Below are positions 1-6,590 of a stretch of 21,619 nt of DNA, piece by piece. Source of the stretch: JBBTSQ01 sp039795895 (GTDB lineage: Bacteria > Patescibacteriota > Minisyncoccia > Phycocordibacterales > JBAYGS01); the NCBI GenBank assembly GCA_039795895.1, contig JBDKKW010000013.1, positions 1-21,619 of the forward strand. Reading direction: 5' to 3'. Made by a program: the position numbers and the translations under genes. How positions within the stretch are numbered: the first letter of the stretch is position 1; each line of letters starts with the position of its first letter. The notes below the pieces were generated by a model that was not told the origin of the DNA, did not search any database, and was given only the letters and a program-made list of their open reading frames with translations.

Positions 1-448
1 CGAGAATCGCTTTGTCACGCAAACTTTTCAAATCCGTCCCACTCGGTGCGTTTAAGAATCGCAGAAGCTCTTCGGTAGTAATCAAATCCAAATGTCGCTC
101 ACCGATTTTCGGCAATTCGATCATCTCGGGAGAAATAGTAGTGATTCCTCGCTTGGCCAGGTATTTGAGAAATGCTCGCAAGGCAATCAAGTGATAGGCT
201 TGAGTCTTTTTCTTGAGCGTCCCCTTGTTTTGCACTTGCCGATTGTCTTGGCGATTGAGCCACAGGCGATATTCTCGAATACTGTTTTCGGTAATATCTT
301 TCGGTTGTTTAGCTTTTGAAAATTCAATAAATCGACGCAGATAGTGATCATAATTTTCCACCGTCTTCACACTCCGCCCCTTTTCAATTTCCACATATTC
401 CAAAAACTGCTGTTTTAATTCCTGAATATCACTTGAGGTGCTTGCCAT
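1..448 (-). CDS. Xer-type tyrosine recombinase, N-terminal part (cut by window edge)
   Basis: The minus strand encodes an open frame from ATG at 448 that runs off the left edge (149 codons visible). It begins MASTSSDIQELKQQFLEYV and continues through an N-terminal SAM-like, core-binding helical domain (SVKTVENYDHYLRRF, LIALRAFLKYLAKRG). The segment TTEELLRFLNAPSGTDLKSL then LRDKAIL is the usual lead into the XerC/XerD catalytic domain. The catalytic R-H-R-Y residues lie outside the window, so activity cannot be judged. Family role: site-specific strand exchange, either chromosome-dimer resolution (XerC/D) or integration of a mobile element; the N-terminal half does not decide. An extended -10 TGGTATACT ends only 6 nt before the ATG and no Shine-Dalgarno is present, so the mRNA is probably leaderless, as for several core genes here. 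That favours a resident housekeeping recombinase, but this is inference. Confidence 0.88.
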   Translation of the reverse strand, partial: MASTSSDIQELKQQFLEYVEIEKGRSVKTVENYDHYLRRFIEFSKAKQPKDITENSIREYRLWLNRQDNRQVQNKGTLKKKTQAYHLIALRAFLKYLAKRGITTISPEMIELPKIGERHLDLITTEELLRFLNAPSGTDLKSLRDKAIL

Positions 449-454
449 TCATTA

Positions 455-464
455 AGTATACCAA
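455..464 (-). promoter_or_regulatory. Extended -10 promoter of the recombinase gene
   Basis: Read on the minus strand the segment is TTGGTATACT, matching the TGnTATACT extended -10 form. The -10 box occupies 460 down to 455 and the start codon is at 448, leaving 6 nt between them. Transcription would therefore begin at or very near the A of the ATG. No convincing -35 element was seen. Confidence 0.6.
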
Positions 465-507
465 ATCTCGAGCAATTTTATTGTGCGACATTGTTTTATG
501 ACCATAG

Positions 508-532
508 AAAAACCCCGCAACGAATTGCGGGG
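508..532 (-). terminator. Rho-independent terminator of the 159-aa gene
   Basis: A perfect 8-bp stem CCCCGCAA/TTGCGGGG (513-520 and 525-532) with a CGAA loop is followed, on the minus strand, by five T residues (508-512). It lies about 50 nt beyond the stop codon of the minus-strand gene ending at 581 and separates it from the recombinase gene. Confidence 0.85.
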
Positions 533-580
533 CTGGAGTTTTGTCGATGAGACTCCGGGCTCATCCTTCGAGCTGGCAGC

Positions 581-1060
581 TCAGGCGGCCTGTTCGGACT
601 GGCCACCACCGGCACCTTCTTTGGCCTGAGTGGGCGGGGGGACGACAGCGATCCGGCCTGGACCTTCTTGGGATTCCGCCACCTCGCAGTCCTTCACCAC
701 AAGGCCACAGGTCGGATTCGCCATGCGCTGGAAGAGGTCAGCAATCCTCATAACGCCGAGCAGTGGGTAACTGCCTCCCATCTGACCTTTCGGACAGAGC
801 GCTTCCACCAAATTCTTAGCAGCGGTAAACTGTGCGACCGTGCCGAGCCAGACCTCACCGTCATCGGTAAACAGGAAGGCCATATTGTTATCATCATTAA
901 TCGCGTAGTAACCGACCCACGCAGGGACCGCGACAATCACCCGCTCTTCCTGTGAGAGATTGGGTGCATTGATATTTTGCAGGCCACCCACCGCCCTGAG
1001 ACCGGTGATATGGACAAACCCGTGTTGCCCGAGACCTTCACCACTGAGGTTGATGAACAT
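581..1060 (-). CDS. Hypothetical 159-aa protein, GC-rich orphan
   Basis: Not recognised. The start at 1060 is supported by a strong Shine-Dalgarno, AAGGAG on the minus strand (1071-1076), 10 nt upstream. The protein has no signal peptide or TM segment. A central part (about residues 40-110) alternates beta-type stretches and short helices (RVIVAVPAWVGYYAIND, NNMAFLFTDDGEVWLGTVA) and looks globular. The C-terminal 30 residues are low-complexity Pro/Gly/Ala-rich (VVPPPTQAKEGAGGG). Counting bases over 601-1060 gives 264 G+C of 460, about 57%, clearly above sampled 60-nt lines elsewhere (37-48%), so composition hints at recent acquisition or atypical selection. It is a single-gene unit with a near-consensus promoter, a leader of about 105 nt and its own terminator, divergent from the secreted protein at 1390. 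Confidence 0.7.
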   Translation of the reverse strand: MFINLSGEGLGQHGFVHITGLRAVGGLQNINAPNLSQEERVIVAVPAWVGYYAINDDNNMAFLFTDDGEVWLGTVAQFTAAKNLVEALCPKGQMGGSYPLLGVMRIADLFQRMANPTCGLVVKDCEVAESQEGPGRIAVVPPPTQAKEGAGGGQSEQAA

Positions 1061-1166
1061 ACTTTGATTTCTCCTTCTGGTGTATTGCTTGGCACACCTG
1101 TATTAAAGCCATTTACTAACAAGGAACTGTCGCAAAGCCTGAGGTAACCCTCAAACAAGCCTTACT
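1061..1166 (-). other. Long 5' untranslated leader of the 159-aa gene
   Basis: The predicted start site near 1166 leaves about 105 nt before the ATG at 1060. The leader contains a small hairpin, TGAGG/CCTCA with a 4-nt loop (1140-1153), and the Shine-Dalgarno at 1071-1076. It resembles no riboswitch class I can name, but most genes here have almost no leader, so its length stands out. Confidence 0.45.
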
Positions 1167-1172
1167 AATACC

Positions 1173-1201
1173 ATTATAGCATATATAATACATAAAGTCA
1201 A
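1173..1201 (-). promoter_or_regulatory. Near-consensus promoter of the 159-aa gene
   Basis: On the minus strand the segment reads TTGACT (1201-1196), a 17-nt spacer, then TATAAT (1178-1173) preceded by TGC, so it also has an extended -10. This is one of the two strongest promoters in the window. Confidence 0.85.
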
Positions 1202-1286
1202 ATAGTACGCCTCGTCTGATGCTAAACAGTTGGGAATTCCAACAAAAGACCTTATTCTGAGCCAGAATAGCCCACTTAAGAAATAC

Positions 1287-1316
1287 TTGACAATACAGCC
1301 ATAACTAGTATATAAT
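1287..1316 (+). promoter_or_regulatory. Near-consensus promoter of the 429-aa secreted protein gene
   Basis: TTGACA (1287-1292), an 18-nt spacer and TATAAT (1311-1316) match both sigma-70 consensus hexamers exactly. The predicted start site near 1323 gives a leader of about 67 nt before the ATG at 1390. Confidence 0.88.
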
Positions 1317-1327
1317 ACATCCAGAAA

Positions 1328-1348
1328 AGCCGGTCATCCTGACTGGCT
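1328..1348 (+). other. Hairpin at the 5' end of the leader of the 429-aa gene
   Basis: AGCCGGTCA (1328-1336) pairs with TGACTGGCT (1340-1348) around a TCC loop, giving 9 pairs including one G-U. It begins about 5 nt after the predicted transcription start, a position typical of 5' mRNA-stabilising stems. The Shine-Dalgarno GAAAGGA (1373-1379) lies outside it, so it would not block translation directly. Confidence 0.55.
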
Positions 1349-1389
1349 TAATTTGGTCATTGTAAACAACACGAAAGGAAAAACGGAAT

Positions 1390-2679
1390 ATGAAAGTAAT
1401 CCTCAGCTTGCTCCTCGCAATCATCGCATACAAGACGTCTGCAGCAACAATCAACGTCACCAATTCAACTGTGGTGCCCGCTCAAAACATCGCCGTGAAT
1501 GTGCCGAATCAGATACTCGGCGCATTCGAAACCACGGTGACCGATGAGCCAGTGGTGATCAATCTGATGATCTGGCGCTATCTGCCGAAAGTCGGCGTGA
1601 GCAGCCTTCCACCGATCTACAACATTGTGATCGTGGACCAGAACAATACCGTAATTGCCGGCCCCGTCTCCAGTCCCGATCAACTTGTGTTTTTTACCGA
1701 CCGGGTCGTTTTCCCGGTCGGTAAAAGCACCTACTACCTCAAGGGAAGGCTCGACAGCGGATTCACCAACAATCAGAGTTTTGAATTCAGGACGCGTCCG
1801 AGTGTCGGCTGGTCATACACCATTCCGTTTTCGGGAGCAGGTGGTCTCGGGGAGGTGAGTGGCTCGCCGGTGCCGCTGCCAGACCAAGATATGGCATTGA
1901 GCACCATTACAGCCAAACGTCCCTCGCTCCGGATTCGTCCTGATCCTGCATTTCAACCCCAGAGAATCTTTGGAGGAAGAACGGGGATCGTGATGGGACA
2001 GTTTTTGTTTGATGCTTCGGAGTCGAGTGAAGACGTCAGGATTACATCAATCCAAATGTCGCTCACCACTTCAAATGTATCAGCGATGGACCTAACCTAC
2101 TGCCAACTGTTTGATGGAACTACCGTGCTTAACAGCGGATACAACAGCATCCATCCCGCGAGGCAGGGCACAATCACGTTCCCATTCGACACATGGGTCA
2201 CTATCCCTAAAGGCACGGTGAAAACCCTGACCCTAAAAGGAAATACCTCGTGGCAAATTGGAAACGGGACTCTGAGTTGGTCAGTGGCTTCGCCCCAGAC
2301 CGTTTCGACGGCAACTGGAGTCCAGAGTTCGATCGTCGTGAGCACGTCAGATGAAGTCAACTGTGCCCAGTCTGAGGTCAAACCAGGTGGTTGGGCACTA
2401 GGCAAAATCCTGTGGGTTCGGGATGTTGGTCCTGGCGATCCGCTCTGGGTTGGCTCGCTCCAACCTGGAGTAATGACTGCCTCAGTAGCATCAGTTGAAT
2501 TCGACTGTGACCCAGCTCTGCGTTACAAAATCCAAGCGTCGACTGACCTCAAAGTCTGGTATGACGCCCTTGGTGGAGCAGGGTTTATGCAACCGGACGC
2601 ATCAAACAAAATCGGTTGCTACACCTACTTCCTCAAGACAAACGGTCTGACCAACGCATTCAGAGCCGTTGCACAGTAG
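1390..2679 (+). CDS. Secreted beta-rich surface protein with a duplicated domain
   Basis: A 429-aa protein with a short Sec-type signal (h-region ILSLLLAIIAY, cleavage likely after TSA, residue 18). Two tandem copies of one beta-sandwich-like domain are visible, about residues 42-137 and 200-300. Both open with GxF and a run of acidic residues, have D-x-N/G-x-T-V mid-domain (DQNNTVIAG; DGTTVLNSG), and close with PxG then YLKG or TLKG. Similar repeats with IPKGTxKTLT endings are frequent in CPR surface proteins. Residues 365-429 form a separate C-terminal module (YKIQASTDLKVWYD); the ASTDLxxW motif resembles C-terminal modules of secreted Verrucomicrobia/Planctomycetes proteins. No anchor or sorting signal follows, so the product may be released or held non-covalently. 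The gene has its own strong promoter, Shine-Dalgarno and terminator, suggesting high independent expression. Specific function unknown. Confidence 0.85.
   Translation: MKVILSLLLAIIAYKTSAATINVTNSTVVPAQNIAVNVPNQILGAFETTVTDEPVVINLMIWRYLPKVGVSSLPPIYNIVIVDQNNTVIAGPVSSPDQLVFFTDRVVFPVGKSTYYLKGRLDSGFTNNQSFEFRTRPSVGWSYTIPFSGAGGLGEVSGSPVPLPDQDMALSTITAKRPSLRIRPDPAFQPQRIFGGRTGIVMGQFLFDASESSEDVRITSIQMSLTTSNVSAMDLTYCQLFDGTTVLNSGYNSIHPARQGTITFPFDTWVTIPKGTVKTLTLKGNTSWQIGNGTLSWSVASPQTVSTATGVQSSIVVSTSDEVNCAQSEVKPGGWALGKILWVRDVGPGDPLWVGSLQPGVMTASVASVEFDCDPALRYKIQASTDLKVWYDALGGAGFMQPDASNKIGCYTYFLKTNGLTNAFRAVAQ
1692..1726 (+). repeat. Perfect 14-bp inverted repeat inside the coding sequence
   Basis: TTTTACCGACCGGG (1692-1705) and CCCGGTCGGTAAAA (1713-1726) are exact reverse complements around a 7-nt loop, within codons for FFTDRVVFPVGKS. 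No T-run follows on either strand, so it is not a normal terminator. Confidence 0.8.
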
Positions 2680-2695
2680 TGTTCTTTAATTCGCA

Positions 2696-2726
2696 CCCCA
2701 CTCGCGTTCACGCGAGTGGGGTTTTT
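2696..2726 (+). terminator. Strong Rho-independent terminator
   Basis: A perfect 11-bp stem CCCCACTCGCG/CGCGAGTGGGG (2696-2706, 2711-2721) with a TTCA loop is followed by five Ts. It lies 17 nt after the stop of the 429-aa secreted protein gene. Confidence 0.93.
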
Positions 2727-2796
2727 CTATACTTTTTCATATTTTCCATACAAAGCCTGAGATGAGCCGTTTCTAAGCAAGGTACGCCAAATCGGG

Positions 2797-2825
2797 TTGC
2801 AAAAATAGGGGAGCTATGCTATACT
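2797..2825 (+). promoter_or_regulatory. Promoter of rpsO, leaderless spacing
   Basis: TTGCAA (2797-2802), a 17-nt spacer and TATACT (2820-2825) with an upstream TGC form an extended -10 promoter. Only 9 nt separate the -10 box from the ATG at 2835, so transcription would start within a few bases of the start codon. Confidence 0.75.
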
Positions 2826-2834
2826 TGTCGCATC

Positions 2835-3101
2835 ATGATTTCAACAGTGAAAAAGGCAAAAATCATCAAGGAGGTAGGTGTCCACGACAAGGATACCGGC
2901 TCTTCTGAGGTACAGGTCGCTATTTTGACCAAGCGTATCGAAGAATTGGCTTCTCACTTGAAGATTCACAAGAAAGACAATCACTCTCGACGCGGTCTTC
3001 TCGCTATGGTGGCAGATCGTCAGTCTCACATGAAGTATCTCGCAAAGAAAAATCCTCGACGATACAACGCTCTCTTGAAGAAGCTCGATTTGAAGAAGTA
3101 G
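2835..3101 (+). CDS. rpsO: 30S ribosomal protein S15
   Basis: The 88-aa product matches uS15 over its full usual length (about 89 aa). Visible signatures are DTGSSEVQVAILTKRIEEL, the LKIHKKDNHSRRGLL segment that contacts 16S rRNA helices 20-22, and the C-terminal YLAKKNPRRYNALLKKLDLKK. It is a primary binder of the central domain of 16S rRNA in 30S assembly and a helper of inter-subunit bridge formation. No Shine-Dalgarno precedes the ATG and the -10 box is 9 nt upstream, so the usual structured rpsO leader used for S15 autoregulation in other bacteria is absent. It is followed at once by a terminator, so it is not cotranscribed with pnp. Confidence 0.98.
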   Translation: MISTVKKAKIIKEVGVHDKDTGSSEVQVAILTKRIEELASHLKIHKKDNHSRRGLLAMVADRQSHMKYLAKKNPRRYNALLKKLDLKK

Positions 3102-3106
3102 TCTCT

Positions 3107-3142
3107 CACAATCCGCTTTAAAAAAGCGGATTGTGCCTTTTT
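3107..3142 (+). terminator. Rho-independent terminator of rpsO
   Basis: A perfect 13-bp stem CACAATCCGCTTT/AAAGCGGATTGTG (3107-3119, 3123-3135) with an AAA loop is followed by CCTTTTT. It begins 5 nt after the rpsO stop codon. Confidence 0.92.
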
Positions 3143-3241
3143 ACCCCCGGTGTATACTTACTTCGGGGAAGTCGGAGAACTTTGAAATCATTTTAGTCAT
3201 GGTTTTAGCTTTTTTTATAAAACGCACTTAATTTTTTATAT

Positions 3242-3865
3242 ATGTCAGTCATTAAACACTCAGAACAGCGTGTTGGTATCTTTATCGACACACAAAATTT
3301 GTATCACACCGCCAAAAATCTCTACGGAGCCAAGGTAAACTTTGGCCAAGTAGTCAAAGACGCACTCGCTGACCGCGCACTCATCCGCGCTGTCGCCTAC
3401 GTGATCACTACCGAATCAGGGGACGAGAAAAACTTTTTCGAAGCACTCGAGAAAGCAGGTATTGAAACCAAAACCAAAGACCTTCAGATTTTTGCTGGAG
3501 GAAGCAAGAAAGCCGATTGGGATGTTGGTCTCGCTGTAGACGCTATCAAGCTCGCACCTAAGCTCGACGCGGTGATCCTTATTTCCGGAGACGGAGATTT
3601 TGTACCGCTCGTCGAATACTTACAAATCCACGAAGGGTGCCAGGTGGAAGTAGTGTCGTTTGGTAAGTCATCGTCACTTAAACTCAAAGAAGCATGTGAC
3701 CAATTCATCGACCTTGATGAAAATCCTCGCAAATACCTACTCGGAAGTCAGCGCACAACCTACAGTAGTAACCGTCCGCCTCGACGCACCATGCGCCAAG
3801 CACCAGCCGTACCAAAGACAGGGCCTGCATTGCCTGCAAGCGAGAGACCAGAGCGGGAGATGTAG
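3242..3865 (+). CDS. NYN/LabA-like (DUF88) PIN-fold putative RNase
   Basis: The 207-aa protein shows the NYN-domain pattern: a first beta strand with Asp and Asn (VGIFIDTQNL, D16 and N19), KADWDVGLAVD around residues 90-100, and ISGDGDFVPLVEYL with D117 and D119. These acidic residues form the metal site in PIN-like nucleases, so an RNase role is plausible though the substrate is unknown. Residues about 165-207 are a Pro/Arg-rich, probably disordered basic tail (PPRRTMRQAP) that could bind RNA. It lies between rpsO and pnp. No Shine-Dalgarno is seen; the ATG follows an AT-rich stretch, with a TATACT at 3152-3157 and a TATAAA at 3217-3222 as candidate -10 boxes, neither with a clear -35. A bidirectional terminator follows. 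Confidence 0.88.
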   Translation: MSVIKHSEQRVGIFIDTQNLYHTAKNLYGAKVNFGQVVKDALADRALIRAVAYVITTESGDEKNFFEALEKAGIETKTKDLQIFAGGSKKADWDVGLAVDAIKLAPKLDAVILISGDGDFVPLVEYLQIHEGCQVEVVSFGKSSSLKLKEACDQFIDLDENPRKYLLGSQRTTYSSNRPPRRTMRQAPAVPKTGPALPASERPEREM

Positions 3866-3905
3866 GAGAAGTGGATAGTCTTTAGTTGCTAGCTAATAGA
3901 AAAAA

Positions 3906-3944
3906 GAGAAAAGCCCTGGAACGCTTCGCGTCCCAGGGCTTTTT
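3906..3944. terminator. Bidirectional terminator between convergent genes
   Basis: AAAGCCCTGG (3910-3919) pairs with CCAGGGCTTT (3933-3942), with three further inner pairs and a CTTCG loop. A-runs on the left and T-runs on the right let it terminate both the NYN gene (+) and the zinc-ribbon gene (-), whose stop codon it touches. Confidence 0.88.
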
Positions 3945-4296
3945 ACTTAAAAAATTCAAAAAGGAGCTGTGTATTTTTGGCGGTTGGCCAACGTGGACAA
4001 TCGGCCTGATACGCACCAACCACTTCATGTACCAGTGGTAAGGCAAAATACCGAGTGCATCGGCCACATTGTAGTGTGGCAACACCCAACACATCTCTAC
4101 TTCGAGACAAGCTGGTGGTAAAACCGACCACTGACGCCCGCCACGCAAGGGCGGCAAACACTAAGAAATTTCCCGCACAGAAAAATGAAAATTTGTGACA
4201 GTGTGGGCATGCAAACCGATCGGCTTCGGGCATCTCACGTGTCGGCAAGATCCCCCAATCAAAAACCACAAGATCGTCTCCGTGTGTTGGTTTCAT
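3943..4296 (-). CDS. Small zinc-ribbon-like protein, unknown function
   Basis: A 117-aa product starting MKPTHGDDLVVFDW. Two CxxC knuckles, FACPHCHKF and LQCGRCTRYF, about 45 residues apart, suggest a single zinc ribbon split by a hydrophobic stretch (FFCAGNFLVFAALAW). The Cys-rich end plus an aromatic-rich tail is typical of small nucleic-acid or redox-linked ribbons, but no family is recognised. A longer frame from 4377 (144 aa) is rejected because a clear promoter, TATGCTATACT on the minus strand (4338-4328), lies inside that extension; ATG at 4296 comes about 26 nt after the implied start site. It is divergent from pnp and convergent with the NYN gene. Confidence 0.62.
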   Translation of the reverse strand: MKPTHGDDLVVFDWGILPTREMPEADRFACPHCHKFSFFCAGNFLVFAALAWRASVVGFTTSLSRSRDVLGVATLQCGRCTRYFALPLVHEVVGAYQADCPRWPTAKNTQLLFEFFK

Positions 4297-4327
4297 AATA
4301 AAAGAAGAACGAATTGAATCTCCCGAA

Positions 4328-4338
4328 AGTATAGCATA
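4328..4338 (-). promoter_or_regulatory. Extended -10 promoter of the zinc-ribbon gene
   Basis: The minus strand reads TATGCTATACT, a TGnTATACT extended -10. It faces away from the pnp promoter. Unlike the leaderless genes, about 31 nt separate it from the chosen ATG at 4296. Confidence 0.6.
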
Positions 4339-4346
4339 CCCACAAG

Positions 4347-4378
4347 TTGATTGAGTAACCAGCCTAATTTGATACACT
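4347..4378 (+). promoter_or_regulatory. Probable pnp promoter
   Basis: TTGATT (4347-4352) is followed by TGATACACT, an extended -10 variant with TACACT at 4373-4378. The spacer is 20 nt, or 18 if GATACA at 4371-4376 is used, so -35 use is doubtful and the TG motif may compensate. It leaves a leader of about 20 nt before the pnp ATG, with no Shine-Dalgarno. Confidence 0.45.
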
Positions 4379-4406
4379 AGTACTATTATTCCTAATCTAG
4401 TACCTG

Positions 4407-6584
4407 ATGCAGAAAAAAGAATTCTCGACCGTAATTGGAGGCAAGACCTTGACCGCCACCTTTAGCGACCTTGCCGAACGTGCCAATGGGTCAGTGCTCG
4501 TCCGCTACGGCAACACCGTCATCCTCGCCACCGCCGTAATGTCGAGTCATAAAAAAGAGGGTGGAGATTTTTTTCCACTCACTGTCGATTTTGAAGAAAA
4601 GTTTTATGCGACCGGCAGAATCTTGGGCTCACGATATATGCGTCGAGAAGGGAAGCCGTCTGACGAAGCCATTCTCTCTGGCCGAATCGTGGATCGCACC
4701 ATCCGCCCACTCTTTGACCAGTGGATCCGCAATGAAATACAGGTCATTGTGACCGTACTCTCGATCGACGAAGATGATCCCGATATTTTGGGCGTGCTCG
4801 GAGCATCGCTCGCACTCGGCACCTCAGATATCCCCTGGAACGGACCGGTTTCAGCGGTGCGTGTTGTGAAAATGAAAGATAGTGGACACCTTATCATCAA
4901 TCCCACCTATGTGATTCGTGACGGGGCGAGTCCTGAATTTGAGCTAGTCGCGTGCGGAAAAGACGGCAACATCAACATGATTGAACTCGGGGGGAACGAA
5001 ACCACTGAAGACGCGGTAAACGAAGCCCTCGAAGAAGCTTCGAAAGTAATCGAGGAGATTCAAGTCTTCCAGAAAAAAGTAATTAAAGAAATCGGCAAGG
5101 TAAAAAAGAGTATGGCTCGACCAGCACTTCCCGAAGGACTCGAAGCACTGTGGAAGAAAGAAATCGCACCAATCGCAGATGGTTATGTTTTTAGCAAACT
5201 TCCTGGAGACGGCAAAATCCACGAGCTTTTAGGTGTATGGCAAGAAAAAGTAGCGAAGATGCTTCCAAATGTTGAGTCACATTTTGCCGAAGAAGTATTT
5301 GAGGAAAAGGTAAATGAACTGATCCATATCGAAGCGATTGCACACGATCGACGAGCTGACGGTAGAAAAATAGACGAGATTCGACCGCTTTTTGCACAAG
5401 CTGGGGGAGTATCACCAACACTCCACGGCTCAGGCATCTTCTATCGTGGAGGTACCCATATTCTCTCGGTGTTAACACTTGGTGGGCCGAAAGACGCACA
5501 ACTCATTGAGGGTATGGAAGAACATGGTGATAAACGCTTCATGCATCACTACAACTTCCCACCATTTTCGACCGGCGAGACTGGCCGAGCAGGCAGTACC
5601 AATCGTCGAATGATTGGTCATGGAGCACTGGCTGAAAAAGCTCTGCTCCCAATGATCCCGGACAAAAATAGCTTTCCGTATACTATCCGCCTCGTATCAG
5701 AAGCCCTCTCTTCCAACGGCTCCACCTCGATGGCGAGCGTTTGTGGCTCAACCTTAGCATTAATGGATGGCGGTGTGCCGATCAAAAAGCCGGTAGCGGG
5801 AATCGCCTCGGGTCTAATGATGCATGAGAAAAAAGGCTTTCTTCTCGGTAAAAAATACGAGTACAAAATACTGACCGACATTCAAGGACCGGAAGATCAC
5901 TATGGTGACATGGATTTTAAAGTGGCCGGCACCAAAGACGGTATCACTGCAATTCAAATGGATATTAAAGTTGGCGGTATCCCGCTTTCGATCTTAAGTC
6001 ACGCATTTGAGAAAGCGAAAATTGCGCGACTGACTATTCTTGGGGTAATCGCACAAGCGATCGCCGAGCCTCGCAAAGATATTTCTCCAAAAGCACCAAA
6101 AATTTTGATACTCAAGATTAAACCTGAGCAAATCGGTGGGGTCATCGGCTCAGGAGGAAAGGTGATTAATGAAATTAAAGACTCGACACTTGTCGATGCG
6201 ATCGATATTGAAGATGATGGCACGGTATTCATTACCGGCAAAGGAGGGAGTGCTGAAAAAGCAAAAAGTGTCATCGAATCACTAACTCACGAGTACGTGC
6301 GGGGAGAAAAGTTTACTGGTACGGTGGTAAAACTAGTAGAGTTTGGAGCATTTGTACGAATTGCTCCGGGAACTGAAGGACTTGTGCACGTATCAGAAAT
6401 CGCGCCGTTCCGTATCGATCGAGTAGCTGAGTTTTTGAAAGAAGGGGATCAGGTACCTGTGGTAGTGAAAGAGATAGATGAGCGAAAACGACTGAGTTTG
6501 TCGATAAAACTAGCTGATCCGACATTTATTAAGCCGAAAGTAGCACCGCCAACACCTCCAAAACCTGAGGTACCGAAAGTGTAA
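4407..6584 (+). CDS. pnp: Polyribonucleotide nucleotidyltransferase (PNPase)
   Basis: The 725-aa product has the full family layout: first RNase PH domain (about 10-140), helical linker (about 230-300), catalytic second RNase PH domain (about 310-540), KH domain with the GxxG loop in GVIGSGGK (about 565-620) and S1 domain (about 630-695, FTGTVVKLVEFGAFVRIAPG). Catalytic-site landmarks are FMHHYNFPPFSTGETGR and DIQGPEDHYGDMDFKVAGT, whose acidic residues bind metal. PNPase degrades RNA 3'-to-5' phosphorolytically and can add tails; with the adjacent NYN protein it suggests an RNA-turnover neighbourhood. The C-terminal tail is Pro/Lys-rich (KPKVAPPTPPKPEVPKV). The start is supported by alignment of the first residues with the family (FSTVIGGKTLTATFSDLAER). 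No Shine-Dalgarno. A 35-nt palindrome follows the stop. Confidence 0.98.
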   Translation: MQKKEFSTVIGGKTLTATFSDLAERANGSVLVRYGNTVILATAVMSSHKKEGGDFFPLTVDFEEKFYATGRILGSRYMRREGKPSDEAILSGRIVDRTIRPLFDQWIRNEIQVIVTVLSIDEDDPDILGVLGASLALGTSDIPWNGPVSAVRVVKMKDSGHLIINPTYVIRDGASPEFELVACGKDGNINMIELGGNETTEDAVNEALEEASKVIEEIQVFQKKVIKEIGKVKKSMARPALPEGLEALWKKEIAPIADGYVFSKLPGDGKIHELLGVWQEKVAKMLPNVESHFAEEVFEEKVNELIHIEAIAHDRRADGRKIDEIRPLFAQAGGVSPTLHGSGIFYRGGTHILSVLTLGGPKDAQLIEGMEEHGDKRFMHHYNFPPFSTGETGRAGSTNRRMIGHGALAEKALLPMIPDKNSFPYTIRLVSEALSSNGSTSMASVCGSTLALMDGGVPIKKPVAGIASGLMMHEKKGFLLGKKYEYKILTDIQGPEDHYGDMDFKVAGTKDGITAIQMDIKVGGIPLSILSHAFEKAKIARLTILGVIAQAIAEPRKDISPKAPKILILKIKPEQIGGVIGSGGKVINEIKDSTLVDAIDIEDDGTVFITGKGGSAEKAKSVIESLTHEYVRGEKFTGTVVKLVEFGAFVRIAPGTEGLVHVSEIAPFRIDRVAEFLKEGDQVPVVVKEIDERKRLSLSIKLADPTFIKPKVAPPTPPKPEVPKV

Positions 6585-6590
6585 AAATAA

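Noticed and set aside
937..1158. 73-aa minus-strand ORF overlapping the 159-aa gene leader
   Set aside because: Its frame overlaps the well-supported gene, and it has no Shine-Dalgarno or recognisable protein character.
4297..4377. N-terminal extension of the zinc-ribbon protein from ATG 4377
   Set aside because: A TATGCTATACT promoter on the same strand lies inside it, and the added residues look unlike a conserved N-terminus.
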